From Rugamonas sp. A1-17 (lineage in GTDB: Bacteria > Pseudomonadota > Gammaproteobacteria > Burkholderiales > Burkholderiaceae_D), in contig JAJLPB010000002.1 of assembly GCA_025548565.1 (NCBI GenBank), positions 248,001 to 312,000 on the forward strand: a DNA stretch of 64,000 nucleotides. The letters run 5' to 3'. The translations under genes and the position numbers were made by a program. A model generated the notes under the pieces. That model had not been told where the DNA came from, ran no database searches, and saw only the letters and a list, made by a program, of their open reading frames with translations. Numbering within the stretch: position 1 is the stretch's first letter; each line of letters starts with the position of its first letter. Positions 17,417-25,784 of the stretch are shown one piece after another.

Positions 17417-19054
17417 TCAGTTGCGCACCGACGCCAGGCGCAGGCGGACCACGCGCGGTGAGCCGGCGGGGAGCCTGGAGGGCGGCGGTTCCTTTCCTTC
17501 ATCCAGCTTGAACATCGCCACCGCCTCCGATAAATTGACCGCCTGCCGCTGCAAGCTCGATGCCGCGCTGGCGGCTTGTTCGACCAGCGCCAGCTTCTGC
17601 TGCGTCACCTGATCCATCTCGACGATGGCCTGGTGCATGCCCTGCAAGCCCTGCGCCTGCACCGCGCTGGCGGCGCTGACCTGGTCGATGATATCCCCCA
17701 CCTGCTGCACCGACGCGACGATCTCCGCCATGCTGGTGCCGGCTTCCTCCACCGAGCGGCTGCCGCCCTCGATCTCGGCCACCGACTCGGCGATCAGTTG
17801 CTTGATCTCGTGCGCCGCCGTGGCCGAACGCTGCGCCAGCGTGCGCACCTCGCCCGCCACGACCGCGAAGCCCTCGCCATGCGCGCCCGCGCGCGCGGCC
17901 TCCACCGCCGCGTTCAAGGCCAGCAGATTGGTCTGGAAGGCGATGCCGTCGATGACGCCGACGATCTCCACCACCTTGCGCGAGCTGCCGCGGATCGCCG
18001 CCATCGTCACCACCAGCCGCTGCACCACGCTGCCGCCGCGCACCGCGAAGTTGGTGGCGCAGCGCGCCAGGTGATTGGCCAGCTGCGCGTTGTTGGCGGT
18101 CTGCGTGACGGTGTCGCTGAGCTCCTTCATCGAGCTGCTGGCCTCCTCCAGCGTGGAGGCCTGGGCCTCGGTGCGCTGGGTCAGGTCGACATTGCCCTGC
18201 GCGATCTCGCGCGAGGCCGTGTCGATCGACTGCGCCGACGCCAGGATGGTCTTCAAGGTGGTGTTCAGGTTGCGGATGCTGGTGTCGAGCGCGCGCGAGG
18301 TCTCGGCGATTTCGTCCTTGCCGTAGACACGGTTCTTCACCGTCAGGTTACCTTCGGCCAGGTCGATCGCGGCCGCGCCGATTTCGCTCACGTCCTTCAA
18401 CATGGCCCGCCGCACGGCCATCGTCACCAGCAGCGACAGCGTGATCGACAGCACCACCAGCACCGGCATCAAGACCGCCAAGGTCCTGAACTCGGCCTCG
18501 GCGTCGTTATAGGCGCGCGTGCCGAGCATCGCCTCCAGCCGCGACAACTCATCGAGCCGGCGCGCCACCACATCGAACGCCCGCTCGGCCGTCGACATCG
18601 CGTTGGCCGCCATCGACTGGTCGACCATGCTCAATTCGACGACGTCGCCGATGGCCTTCACGTACAACGCGTGCGCCGCCTGCGACTGGGCGACGAAGCG
18701 GCGTTCGGCCGGATTGGCCTGGGTCGCCATCTCCAGCTGCGCGTACTGGCGGTCCAGCGCGGCGTGGCGGGCGTGGATGTCGTGCACCAGCGCGTCGATG
18801 CGCGCCGGCGAGAAGCTGGCGTTGATCCAGGTGAGCAGCTGGTAGATCTCTGCATGCGCGCGGTTGGCGCCGGCCACCAGGTCGGCCGCCGCCTTGAGCC
18901 GCACGGCGCGCTGCTGCACCATGTCCTCCAGCCGATGGTTCTGCCGCACCAGCCCGGCGAAGGCGCCGGCCGACAGCACGATCAGCAGGATCAGCACCAC
19001 ACCCGGCGCCAGCAGCAGCTTGGGCCCTATTCGCAGTTTGCTGAGCATGTCCAC
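17417..19054 (-). CDS. Methyl-accepting chemotaxis protein
   Basis: A 545-residue chemoreceptor. TM1 is at about residues 12-34, the periplasmic all-helical sensor at about 35-185, TM2 at about 187-210, then HAMP and the signalling hairpin with tip [20 protein letters not shown]. The segment [20 protein letters not shown] marks the HAMP end. Unlike the 8.5-kb receptor it ends in a short basic tail without an xWxxF pentapeptide, so it likely depends on assistance for methylation. It starts 3 bp after the stop of a secreted Cache-domain gene, so the two are co-transcribed. Confidence 0.95.
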   Translation of the reverse strand: MDMLSKLRIGPKLLLAPGVVLILLIVLSAGAFAGLVRQNHRLEDMVQQRAVRLKAAADLVAGANRAHAEIYQLLTWINASFSPARIDALVHDIHARHAALDRQYAQLEMATQANPAERRFVAQSQAAHALYVKAIGDVVELSMVDQSMAANAMSTAERAFDVVARRLDELSRLEAMLGTRAYNDAEAEFRTLAVLMPVLVVLSITLSLLVTMAVRRAMLKDVSEIGAAAIDLAEGNLTVKNRVYGKDEIAETSRALDTSIRNLNTTLKTILASAQSIDTASREIAQGNVDLTQRTEAQASTLEEASSSMKELSDTVTQTANNAQLANHLARCATNFAVRGGSVVQRLVVTMAAIRGSSRKVVEIVGVIDGIAFQTNLLALNAAVEAARAGAHGEGFAVVAGEVRTLAQRSATAAHEIKQLIAESVAEIEGGSRSVEEAGTSMAEIVASVQQVGDIIDQVSAASAVQAQGLQGMHQAIVEMDQVTQQKLALVEQAASAASSLQRQAVNLSEAVAMFKLDEGKEPPPSRLPAGSPRVVRLRLASVRN

Positions 19055-19057
19055 GGC

Positions 19058-19495
19058 TCAGTGTTTGTAGATGCCGGCTTCCAGCGTCACATCCTCCACC
19101 CGCAGCACGTAGGTGCTCTTGGCCTCCACCTTGCCGGTCTGCGGATTGCGGAACTTGTAGTCGACCCAGCCCGAGCCCTTGCCCTTGGCCAGCGCCAGCA
19201 TCTCCTGGCGGAAAGGCTTGCCGTCGGCGTCCGGCACGTCCAGCAGGTTCTTGCCGATCAGCGCGTTGGTCGGGTGGGCGATAGTAATGCCGTTCAGGTC
19301 GCGCATGGCCAAGTACAAGGGACCCTGGTTGAATTCCGGGTCCTTGCGGTTGATACGGGCGATCATCTCGGCCTTGCCGTGCGCGCGCACGAACTGCGCG
19401 CCCTTCTCGGCCAGGGCGATCGCATCTTTTTCGCTGGGCGCGGCGTGCACGCACACGGAGCACAGCAACAGGACGATACTGAATATAGCGCGCAT
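19058..19495 (-). CDS. Secreted single-Cache-domain protein
   Basis: A 145-residue protein with a signal peptide (MRAIFSIVLLLCSVCVHA, cleavage after HA) and a Cache_2-type small-molecule sensor domain. The domain signs are YLAMRDLNGITIAHPTNALI, GKNLLDVPDADGKPF, and GSGWVDYKFRNPQTGK. ATG 19495 is chosen because AGGAGAGAATC precedes it; an ATG at 19510 overlaps that ribosome binding site. Such periplasmic Cache proteins bind carboxylates or similar ligands. Here the gene is directly upstream of the 17.4-kb chemoreceptor, suggesting a binding-protein/receptor pair. Confidence 0.88.
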   Translation of the reverse strand: MRAIFSIVLLLCSVCVHAAPSEKDAIALAEKGAQFVRAHGKAEMIARINRKDPEFNQGPLYLAMRDLNGITIAHPTNALIGKNLLDVPDADGKPFRQEMLALAKGKGSGWVDYKFRNPQTGKVEAKSTYVLRVEDVTLEAGIYKH

Positions 19496-19583
19496 GATTC
19501 TCTCCTGCATGTAAGATGTTGTACTCTAAGCCGCTTGCTGCGGCGCAATTTTGCGTTTGGTCAAAGCCCTCCTCAGGAGCAAC

Positions 19584-19913
19584 ATGAAAGCATCGATCAA
19601 GGCCGCCCTGATTTCGGCGTTGGTATTTCCCGGCCTCGGCCACCTGGTACTGCGGCGCGGCGCGCGCGGCCTGCTGTTCCTCGTGCCGGCGCTGCTGGCG
19701 GGCGGCTACCTGCTGCGCGCCACACTGACTTTGGCCGGCACGCTGATGGATGAAGTCAACAGCGGCAGGCTGCCGCCGGATCCGCTGCTGGTGCTGGAGC
19801 GCGTGCATAGTTCGGGCATCGACAACCCTGTCACCAACTTCGCGGCGCTGGTCTGCATGGTCTGCTGGATAGGCTCGGTGGCCGACGCGCTGTGGCTGGG
19901 GCGCCACCGCTAA
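19584..19913 (+). CDS. Small membrane protein, TM2-like
   Basis: 109 residues with two N-terminal hydrophobic segments (KAALISALVFPGLGHLVL, then LLFLVPALLAGGYLLRATL) and a third at the C-terminus (FAALVCMVCWIGSVADALWL). The FPGLGHLVLRRGARG turn and final ADALWLG resemble the small TM2/DUF5683-like membrane proteins. ATG 19584 follows CAGGAGCAAC. It diverges from the Cache-chemoreceptor pair. Function unknown. Confidence 0.8.
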   Translation: MKASIKAALISALVFPGLGHLVLRRGARGLLFLVPALLAGGYLLRATLTLAGTLMDEVNSGRLPPDPLLVLERVHSSGIDNPVTNFAALVCMVCWIGSVADALWLGRHR

Positions 19914-19965
19914 CGGCGCACGGCGGCGTACAATCGGCCGATCCCCTCACCTGAAAGGATGTGCC

Positions 19966-20376
19966 ATGCCACCCGCCATGCCTGCCCGCCATCTCCTGTC
20001 CGCCGCCGCCGTCCTGCTGCTCGCCGTATCGGCCGGCGCCGTGCACGCCCAAGCCTCCGCCATCCACCGCACCGTGGTCACCAAGGCCGACGTTTCGGTG
20101 CCGGGCCGCGAGGCGGTGGTCGCCAGGGTCGAGGTGGATGTGGGCGGCGTCGCCGGCCGCCATTCGCATCCGGGCGACGAGATCAGCTACGTGCTGGAGG
20201 GCGAAGGCGAATTGCGCATCGATGGCGAGGACCCGCGCCGCGTCAAGGCCGGCGAAGCCTTTGTGATCCCGGCCGGCGTCGTCCACGACGCGCTCAATGT
20301 CGGCAAGGTGCCGCTCAAGCTGGTCGGCGTGTACGTGGTCGACAAGGGCAAGCCGCTGGCCACGCCGGGCAAATAA
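19966..20376 (+). CDS. Periplasmic cupin-domain protein
   Basis: A 136-residue protein with a signal peptide (residues 1-28, ...LAVSAGAVHAQ) and one cupin barrel. Cupin motif 1 is visible as H-x-H-P-x3-E (RHSHPGDEISYVLEGEGEL) and motif 2 as AFVIPAGVVHDALN. His/Glu metal ligands are intact, so a bound metal is likely. The closest well-known layout is the cupin family with the YVLEGEGEL strand found in small exported cupins. Reaction unknown. It is convergent with the ABC permease gene. Confidence 0.85.
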   Translation: MPPAMPARHLLSAAAVLLLAVSAGAVHAQASAIHRTVVTKADVSVPGREAVVARVEVDVGGVAGRHSHPGDEISYVLEGEGELRIDGEDPRRVKAGEAFVIPAGVVHDALNVGKVPLKLVGVYVVDKGKPLATPGK

Positions 20377-20382
20377 CGCCGC

Positions 20383-21810
20383 CTATTCCAGCAGGCGGCC
20401 GGCGGGCAGCACGGCGGGCAGCGCCGTAAAGCGCCGCCACCGCCAGCGCAACGCCAGCACGGACGCCAGCACGATCGCCGCGCAGACCCAGAACACGGGA
20501 AACGCCGGCCAAGTGCGCTCGACGCCCAGCATCATCAGGTAAGCGAAGATGGCCAGGAAGGTCGCGATCAATATGGCGGTCTGGTTGGTCGACGCCGGCA
20601 TCTTCGCGTAATCGCGCAGCAGCGTGCATGCGAGCGGCAGCATCAGCGCCGACAGCACGCAGGTCGAGGCGTACAGGTGCGGCGCGCCACGCATCACCAT
20701 GTCGATGGTGGCCGCGCACGCCACCGTCACCAGCCACACGCGCAGGAAGCGCTTCAACAAGGCCGCGCCCAGCACGCGATTGAGCTGCGCGCCCGCCGGT
20801 GCGCCCGGCGTCAGCAAATACAAAGCCTGCTCGGCGCCGTGGCGAACGACACTCTTCTGCAACTCTGCCGCGTAGATCACCACGCTCACCAACACGCTGG
20901 CCTGCAGCAGCGAGGTGCGCACCATCTGCCGCAGCAGCTCACTATCGCCGAATCCGCGCAATACCAGCAGCACCAGCAAAATCAGCAGCGCGGCGACATG
21001 GTAGCCGCCTTCATGCGCGGCGGGACCGAAGGTGTGCGCCAGCATGCGGCCCGGCGCGGCGCCGCCACGGCTGTCGCGCCGCAAGCCGGCGCGGTAGCCG
21101 ATCCTCATGGGCATGGTCCAGCGGCTCCAGTTGGCGGTGTCGCCGGGCTTGGGCGCGTCGCCCTGTGCCCTGCGCAGTGCCGCGGCGCGGCGCGCATGCC
21201 AGCTCCAATGGCTGTCGCCTCCGCGCGGGAACGCCGCCCGCATGCCGAAGCCGCCCAGCACCGATGCGGCGATCAGGCCGATGCCGCTCAATGCCGGTTC
21301 GCCCATCCAGCCTATCGCGTCCCACAAGGCATGCAAGGGGGCGCTGAGCACCGACACCGACAAGACGATCACCAGCGACGGCATAATCGCCAGCACCGGA
21401 TAGCGCTGCGCGTACAGGATGAAGCTGTAGAAAAGACCGGCGCCGACCAAGGCGTAGCCGAAGTGCCCGAACACCGCACCGATCATCGCCGCGATCAGCA
21501 AAGTCATCGCTCCGTACAGCATCAGGGTCAACACGATCAGCCGGTGACGCAGCTTCGGCACCAGGCAGGCATTTGCAGGCTGGTTCTGCTGCACGGCGCT
21601 TTTCAGCATGGCACCGCCCCAGGACATCATCACGAACGATAACGCGCCGACCAGCATGCCCAGGCCCAGTTGCGGGCGCTCGATGTAGCGCGCAAACACC
21701 AGCGCCGCCACGCCCACCAGCAGGACCAGGCCGCTGATGCGCGTCAGCGAACGGCTGGCGCAGCGGTCGCGCGCCACTTGCAGCAGCAATTGCGAGTAGG
21801 CCGCGTTCAT
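20383..21810 (-). CDS. ABC transporter membrane subunit
   Basis: A 475-residue polytopic membrane protein with about ten to twelve hydrophobic segments and no recognisable enzymatic motif. It overlaps the preceding ATP-binding subunit gene by 4 bp (ATGA, 21807-21810), so it is the permease of the regulator-ATPase-permease operon. The family is not assigned with certainty; such subunits in YtrA-type operons are poorly conserved. Confidence 0.8.
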   Translation of the reverse strand: MNAAYSQLLLQVARDRCASRSLTRISGLVLLVGVAALVFARYIERPQLGLGMLVGALSFVMMSWGGAMLKSAVQQNQPANACLVPKLRHRLIVLTLMLYGAMTLLIAAMIGAVFGHFGYALVGAGLFYSFILYAQRYPVLAIMPSLVIVLSVSVLSAPLHALWDAIGWMGEPALSGIGLIAASVLGGFGMRAAFPRGGDSHWSWHARRAAALRRAQGDAPKPGDTANWSRWTMPMRIGYRAGLRRDSRGGAAPGRMLAHTFGPAAHEGGYHVAALLILLVLLVLRGFGDSELLRQMVRTSLLQASVLVSVVIYAAELQKSVVRHGAEQALYLLTPGAPAGAQLNRVLGAALLKRFLRVWLVTVACAATIDMVMRGAPHLYASTCVLSALMLPLACTLLRDYAKMPASTNQTAILIATFLAIFAYLMMLGVERTWPAFPVFWVCAAIVLASVLALRWRWRRFTALPAVLPAGRLLE

Positions 21811-22682
21811 TTGGTCACCTCGACGAACAGGTCTTCCAGGCTCAGGTTTTCCACCCGCAGGTCCGGGCCGGCGCGCAGGTCGGCCGCCTCCTGCCCGTTC
21901 AAGCGCGCCACGATGCTGACGCCGCCGCTGCGGTCCTGCTGGCGGCGGATCTCGTCGCGCAGGTTCAGGCGCGCCAACGCCGCCGCCGTGCCGGTGATGC
22001 GGTGCGCGCTTTCCAGCAACTCGTCCAGCGGCGCCTGCAGCGTGATCTTGCCGCCCTGGAGGAAGGCCACGTCCAGCGCCACCCGCTCCAGGTCCGACAG
22101 GATGTGGGTCGAGAAGATCACCGTGGTATCGCGCTCGATCACGCCGTCCACCAGCTCGTGCAGGAAGTCGCGGCGGCCGACCGGATCGAGGCTGGCGACC
22201 GGTTCGTCCAGCACCAGCAATTTCGGATCGTGCGCCAGCGCGCGGATGATCGACAGGCGCTGCTTCTCGCCGCCGGACAGGCGGCCGATCTGCTTGCCGC
22301 GCGCGTCGCCGGCGAAGCCCCAGCGCTCCAGCAGGCTATCCACCTTGCCGGCGTTCCAGCGCGGGTACAGCGCCTTGAAGTAGTCCAGCATCTGCACCGG
22401 CGTGAGCCACTCGAACAGGTCCGACTTCTGCGGCACGTAACCGATTTGGGCGCGCACCTCGTCGCCCAGCTGCGTGGACGGCTGGCCGAACAGCGTGCAG
22501 GCGCCGGCATCGGCTTCGCGCAGGCCAAGCAGGCATTCGAGCAGCGTCGATTTGCCGGCGCCGTTGCGGCCCAGCAGGCCGACCACCTGGCCGGGCGCGA
22601 TGTCCCAGTTCACGCCCTGCAGCACCTGCTGGCCGCCGAACGATTTATGCAGGTTGGCGACATTGACGACGGATGGTTTCAT
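21807..22682 (-). CDS. ABC transporter ATP-binding protein
   Basis: A 291-residue ATPase. Walker A GLLGRNGAGKSTLLE, Q-loop YVPQKSDLFEWL, signature LSGGEKQRLSIIRAL, Walker B LLVLDEPVASLDPVGR and H-loop FSTHILSDLERV are all present. The class is that of CcmA/YtrB-like exporters, often for antibiotics or peptides. It overlaps the GntR gene upstream (22679-22682) and the permease downstream by 4 bp each, a fully coupled operon. Confidence 0.95.
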   Translation of the reverse strand: MKPSVVNVANLHKSFGGQQVLQGVNWDIAPGQVVGLLGRNGAGKSTLLECLLGLREADAGACTLFGQPSTQLGDEVRAQIGYVPQKSDLFEWLTPVQMLDYFKALYPRWNAGKVDSLLERWGFAGDARGKQIGRLSGGEKQRLSIIRALAHDPKLLVLDEPVASLDPVGRRDFLHELVDGVIERDTTVIFSTHILSDLERVALDVAFLQGGKITLQAPLDELLESAHRITGTAAALARLNLRDEIRRQQDRSGGVSIVARLNGQEAADLRAGPDLRVENLSLEDLFVEVTK

Positions 22683-23077
22683 GGTTCTTCCTTGAGGATT
22701 TTATTGAACAGGGCAAGTACGGCATCGGGATCGAGTTCCAGCTGGCGTGCCTCCTCCGCGGCCCGCTCCAGCGTGGGCCGCAGCAGGGCCTCGCGTTCGC
22801 GGATGTTGTGCACGTGGGCCTTGCGCTCGGCCACCAGCATGCCGATGCCGCGGCTGCGCGTGAGCAGGCCCTCGGTCTCCATCATGTTGTAGGCCTTGGA
22901 GACGGTCATCGGGTTGACGGCCAGCGCCAGCGCGACGTCGCGCACGGACGGCAGCACGTCGCCCGGCGCCAGCACGCGGGCGGCCAGCAGGCGGCGGGTC
23001 TGCTCGATCAGCTGCCGGTAGATCGGCTCGGACGAACCGGTCGCGATCGAGAACAGTGAGGCTGTATGGGAGGTCAT
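22679..23077 (-). CDS. GntR-family regulator, YtrA subfamily
   Basis: 132 residues. The N-terminal winged helix is typical: EPIYRQLIEQTRRLLAARVL, LAPGDVLPSVRDVALALAVN, PMTVSKAYNMMETEGLL, TRSRGIGMLV. The short C-terminal helical tail, rather than a large ligand domain, marks the YtrA type, which usually represses its own ABC transporter operon in response to cell-envelope-active compounds. Its gene is the first of the operon, with a perfect palindrome 14 bp upstream. Confidence 0.93.
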   Translation of the reverse strand: MTSHTASLFSIATGSSEPIYRQLIEQTRRLLAARVLAPGDVLPSVRDVALALAVNPMTVSKAYNMMETEGLLTRSRGIGMLVAERKAHVHNIREREALLRPTLERAAEEARQLELDPDAVLALFNKILKEEP

Positions 23078-23090
23078 CTTTTTGTATCGG

Positions 23091-23110
23091 TGTATTAGTT
23101 GACTAATACA
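23091..23110. promoter_or_regulatory. Perfect palindromic operator for the YtrA-type regulator
   Basis: TGTATTAGT-TG-ACTAATACA is a perfect 9-2-9 inverted repeat centred between the regulator start (23077) and the divergent exonuclease gene. It fits the size and AT-rich core of YtrA/GntR operators and touches the predicted -10 region, so it is the likely autorepression site. Confidence 0.75.
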
Positions 23111-23136
23111 TTAGCCCCGAAAAGACGGCTTGTCAA
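23108..23136 (-). promoter_or_regulatory. Putative promoter of the YtrA-ABC operon
   Basis: On the minus strand TTGACA (23131-23136) and a weak TAATGT (23108-23113) are 17 bp apart. The -10 overlaps the end of the palindrome at 23091-23110, so bound regulator would block transcription start. Confidence 0.5.
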
Positions 23137-23206
23137 ACAAAATTTCAGCGCCGGCTATGTGCGCAGCCGCACGGTAGGCGCCGGCGCGGCTGCGCATACT
23201 GACGCC

Positions 23207-23992
23207 ATGCGTATCGCCACCTTCAACGTCAACGGCATCACCAGCCGCCTGCCCGCCCTGCTGCAATGGCTGGACGAGACCCGGCCGGACGTCGTATGCC
23301 TGCAAGAGTTGAAGGCGCCGCAGGAGAAATTCCCCGAGCCGGCCATCAACGCGGCGGGCTACCAGGCGATCTGGCACGGACAGAAAAGCTGGAACGGCGT
23401 CGCCATCCTGGCGCGCGGACAGCTGCCGATCGAAACGGGACGCGGCCTGCCCGGCGATCCGGACGACGCGCAAAGCCGCTACATCGAGGCGGTGGTCGAC
23501 GGCGTGCTGGTGGCCGGCCTGTACCTACCGAACGGTAATCCGGCGCCCGGCCCCAAGTTCGACTACAAGCTGAAATGGTTCGAGCGGCTGATCGCCCACG
23601 CGGCGGAGCTGATCGACAGCGGCGCCGACACGGTGCTGGCGGGCGATTTCAACGTCATGCCGACCGAGCTCGATGTCTACAAGCCGGAGCGCTGGGTGGA
23701 CGACGCGCTGTTCCGGCCCGAGGTGCGCGCCGCCTTTCACCGGCTGCTGGCGCAGGGCTGGTGCGATGCGCTGCGCACAATGCATCCGGGCGAAACGATT
23801 TATACCTTTTGGGATTACTTCCGCAACGCCTACGGGCGCAACGCCGGCCTGCGGATCGACCACCTGCTGCTGAGCCCTGGCCTGGCGCCGGCACTGAAGG
23901 CGGCCGAGGTGGACCGCGACGTGCGGGGCCGCGAGAAGCCCAGCGACCATGCGCCGGTGTGGATAGAACTGGACCTGGAGGGACGGCCATGA
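23207..23992 (+). CDS. xth: Exodeoxyribonuclease III
   Basis: A 261-residue AP endonuclease/3' exonuclease for base-excision repair. Family motifs are seen in order: MRIATFNVNGI (metal-binding Asn), VVCLQELKAPQEKFP (Glu), WNGVAILAR, LAGDFNVMPTELDVY (Asp and Asn), LRIDHLLLSP, and SDHAPVWIEL (catalytic Asp-His). ATG 23207 is chosen because the family starts there; an upstream in-frame ATG at 23099 lies inside the operator. It overlaps the next gene by 4 bp (ATGA). Confidence 0.96.
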   Translation: MRIATFNVNGITSRLPALLQWLDETRPDVVCLQELKAPQEKFPEPAINAAGYQAIWHGQKSWNGVAILARGQLPIETGRGLPGDPDDAQSRYIEAVVDGVLVAGLYLPNGNPAPGPKFDYKLKWFERLIAHAAELIDSGADTVLAGDFNVMPTELDVYKPERWVDDALFRPEVRAAFHRLLAQGWCDALRTMHPGETIYTFWDYFRNAYGRNAGLRIDHLLLSPGLAPALKAAEVDRDVRGREKPSDHAPVWIELDLEGRP

Positions 23993-24756
23993 CGGAACAG
24001 AAATGGCCGCAGCAACTGTGGCTGGCGCGGCATGGCCAGAGCGCCGGCAACGTGGCGCGCGACGCCGCCGAAGCCGCCTCGCAACTGCTGATCGATATCG
24101 CCGGGCGCGATGTCGATGTACCGCTGTCGCCGCTGGGCCAGCGCCAGGCGCGGGCGATGAGCGACTGGTTCGGCGCGCTGCCGCCCGAATCCCGCCCCAG
24201 CGTGGTGCTGTTCTCGCCCTACGCCCGCGCGCGCGCCACCGCGCAGGCGGTGCTGGACGCGCTCGATCGCCGCGAACTGCTCGCCGTGGTGGCCGACGAA
24301 CGCCTGCGCGAAAAGGAGTTCGGCATCCTGGACCGCCTGACGCCGCTGGGCATCCGCGACAAATATCCCGAGCTGGCCGAGCAGCGCCAGCACGTGGGCA
24401 AGTTCTATTTCCGTCCGCCGGGCGGCGAAAGCTGGTGCGACGTCATCCTGCGCCTGCGCAGCACACTCGACACCCTCACCCGCGAATACCGGGGCGAGCG
24501 GGTGTTGATCGTCGCGCACCAGGTCATCGTCAACTGCTTCCGCTACCTGCTGGAGCGGATGGACGAGGATGCGATCCTGGCGATCGACCGCGCCGGCGAC
24601 GTGCCCAATTGCGGCATCACCGAGTATCGCTTCGATCCGCAGGCGGGCAAGCACGGCAAGCTGGCGCTGGTGCAGGCCAACTTCGTCGCGCCGCTGGAGC
24701 AGACGGGCACGCCGGTCACCCATCAGCCGGATATGCCGGCCGCGCCGAAATCATGA
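23989..24756 (+). CDS. Histidine phosphatase-family protein
   Basis: A 255-residue member of the phosphoglycerate-mutase-like superfamily. The catalytic RHG motif is at LARHGQSAGN (residues 12-21). A second conserved core is LREKEFGILDRL, and the second catalytic His is in VLIVAHQVIVNCF. The substrate is unknown; family members include broad-specificity phosphatases. The gene sits in a tightly overlapping operon between exonuclease III and NAD(P)H-hydrate dehydratase (4-bp ATGA overlap on both sides). Confidence 0.9.
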   Translation: MTEQKWPQQLWLARHGQSAGNVARDAAEAASQLLIDIAGRDVDVPLSPLGQRQARAMSDWFGALPPESRPSVVLFSPYARARATAQAVLDALDRRELLAVVADERLREKEFGILDRLTPLGIRDKYPELAEQRQHVGKFYFRPPGGESWCDVILRLRSTLDTLTREYRGERVLIVAHQVIVNCFRYLLERMDEDAILAIDRAGDVPNCGITEYRFDPQAGKHGKLALVQANFVAPLEQTGTPVTHQPDMPAAPKS

Positions 24757-25778
24757 GCGAAGCGCCCGAGGCCACCGACATCAGCGCCGCCATGCTGCGC
24801 GACTGGCCGCTGCCCATGCCCGACGGCGACGCCGACAAGGAAGTGCGTGGCCACCTGCTGATCGTCGCCGGTTCGCGCGAGATGCCGGGTGCGGTGCTGC
24901 TGGCCGCAACAGCGGCGCTGCGCGCGGGCGCCGGCAAGCTGACCATCGCCACGGCGGCCAGCGCGGCGGTGGCGCTGGGCGTGGCGCTGCCCGAAGCGCG
25001 CGTGATCGGCCTCCGGGAGACGCCGGACGGCGGCCTGCGGATCGATGGCGACGGCCTGGCGGCTGGTGGCGGCGGCTTGCTGGATGATCGCGCCGGCCTG
25101 CTGGACGATGGCGGCGGCCTGCTGGAAGATCGCGGCGGCTTGCTGCACGAAGGCGGAGGCTTGCTGCACGAAAGCGCCGGCGGTGGCGCGGCTCTGCGGG
25201 AGGCCTGCCAGTGCGCCAGCGCGGTGCTGATCGGTCCCGGCATGCAGGGCGATGCCGCCAGCGTGGCGCTGGTGGGCGCGCTGCTGCCGTACTGCGCGCA
25301 CGCGCCGCTGATACTCGATGCGGCCGGCATGCGAATCGCGGCGAGCGACGGCCACCGCTTCGACGGCAAGGTACTTCTGACGCCGCACGCCGGCGAGCTG
25401 GCCGGCCTGACCGGCGCCGACAAGCAGGACATCGCCAGCCAGCCGGAAGCGGCCGCACGCGAGGCGGCGCGGCGCTGGCACGCCTGGGTGGCGTTGAAAG
25501 GCGCGACCACCGCCATCGCCGCGCCGGAGGGGGCGCTATGGCGCCACCGGGGCGGCAATACAGGCTTGGCGATCTCGGGATCGGGCGATGCGTTGGCGGG
25601 ATTGATCGCGGGCCTGGCGGCGCGCGGCGCCGCGCTGGAGCAGGCGGCGTCGTGGGGTGTGGCCTTGCATGCGATGGCCGGGGAGCAGCTGTCGCTGCGC
25701 CACGGCCCGCTGGGCTACCTGGCGCGCGAGATCAGTGCCGAAGTACCGGCCCTGCTGCGCGCCCTGTCCACGCACTAG
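24753..25778 (+). CDS. nnrD: ADP-dependent NAD(P)H-hydrate dehydratase with a tandem-repeat insertion
   Basis: A 341-residue repair enzyme (stand-alone CARKD/NnrD type) that restores NAD(P)H from its damaged hydrate. The fold motifs are HLLIVAGSREMPGAVLLAA, AVLIGPGMQGDA, LLTPHAGELAGL, WVALKGATTAIAAPEG and the nucleotide-site GNTGLAISGSGDALAGLI with the catalytic Asp in SGSGD. Between the ETPDGG segment and the IGPGM loop there is an extra stretch of about 35 residues made of five copies of a 7-residue unit (see the repeat feature). No NnrE epimerase domain is fused. It overlaps the histidine phosphatase by 4 bp and is convergent with prfC. Confidence 0.93.
   Translation: MSEAPEATDISAAMLRDWPLPMPDGDADKEVRGHLLIVAGSREMPGAVLLAATAALRAGAGKLTIATAASAAVALGVALPEARVIGLRETPDGGLRIDGDGLAAGGGGLLDDRAGLLDDGGGLLEDRGGLLHEGGGLLHESAGGGAALREACQCASAVLIGPGMQGDAASVALVGALLPYCAHAPLILDAAGMRIAASDGHRFDGKVLLTPHAGELAGLTGADKQDIASQPEAAAREAARRWHAWVALKGATTAIAAPEGALWRHRGGNTGLAISGSGDALAGLIAGLAARGAALEQAASWGVALHAMAGEQLSLRHGPLGYLAREISAEVPALLRALSTH
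25071..25175 (+). repeat. Five-copy 21-bp in-frame minisatellite inside nnrD
   Basis: Five adjacent 21-bp units encode GGLLDDR, AGLLDDG, GGLLEDR, GGLLHEG and GGLLHES (codons 107-141 of nnrD). All copies keep the reading frame and share the GGC-TTG/CTG-CTG core, so slippage could change the enzyme length in steps of seven residues. Confidence 0.9.
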
Positions 25779-25784
25779 CGATGC

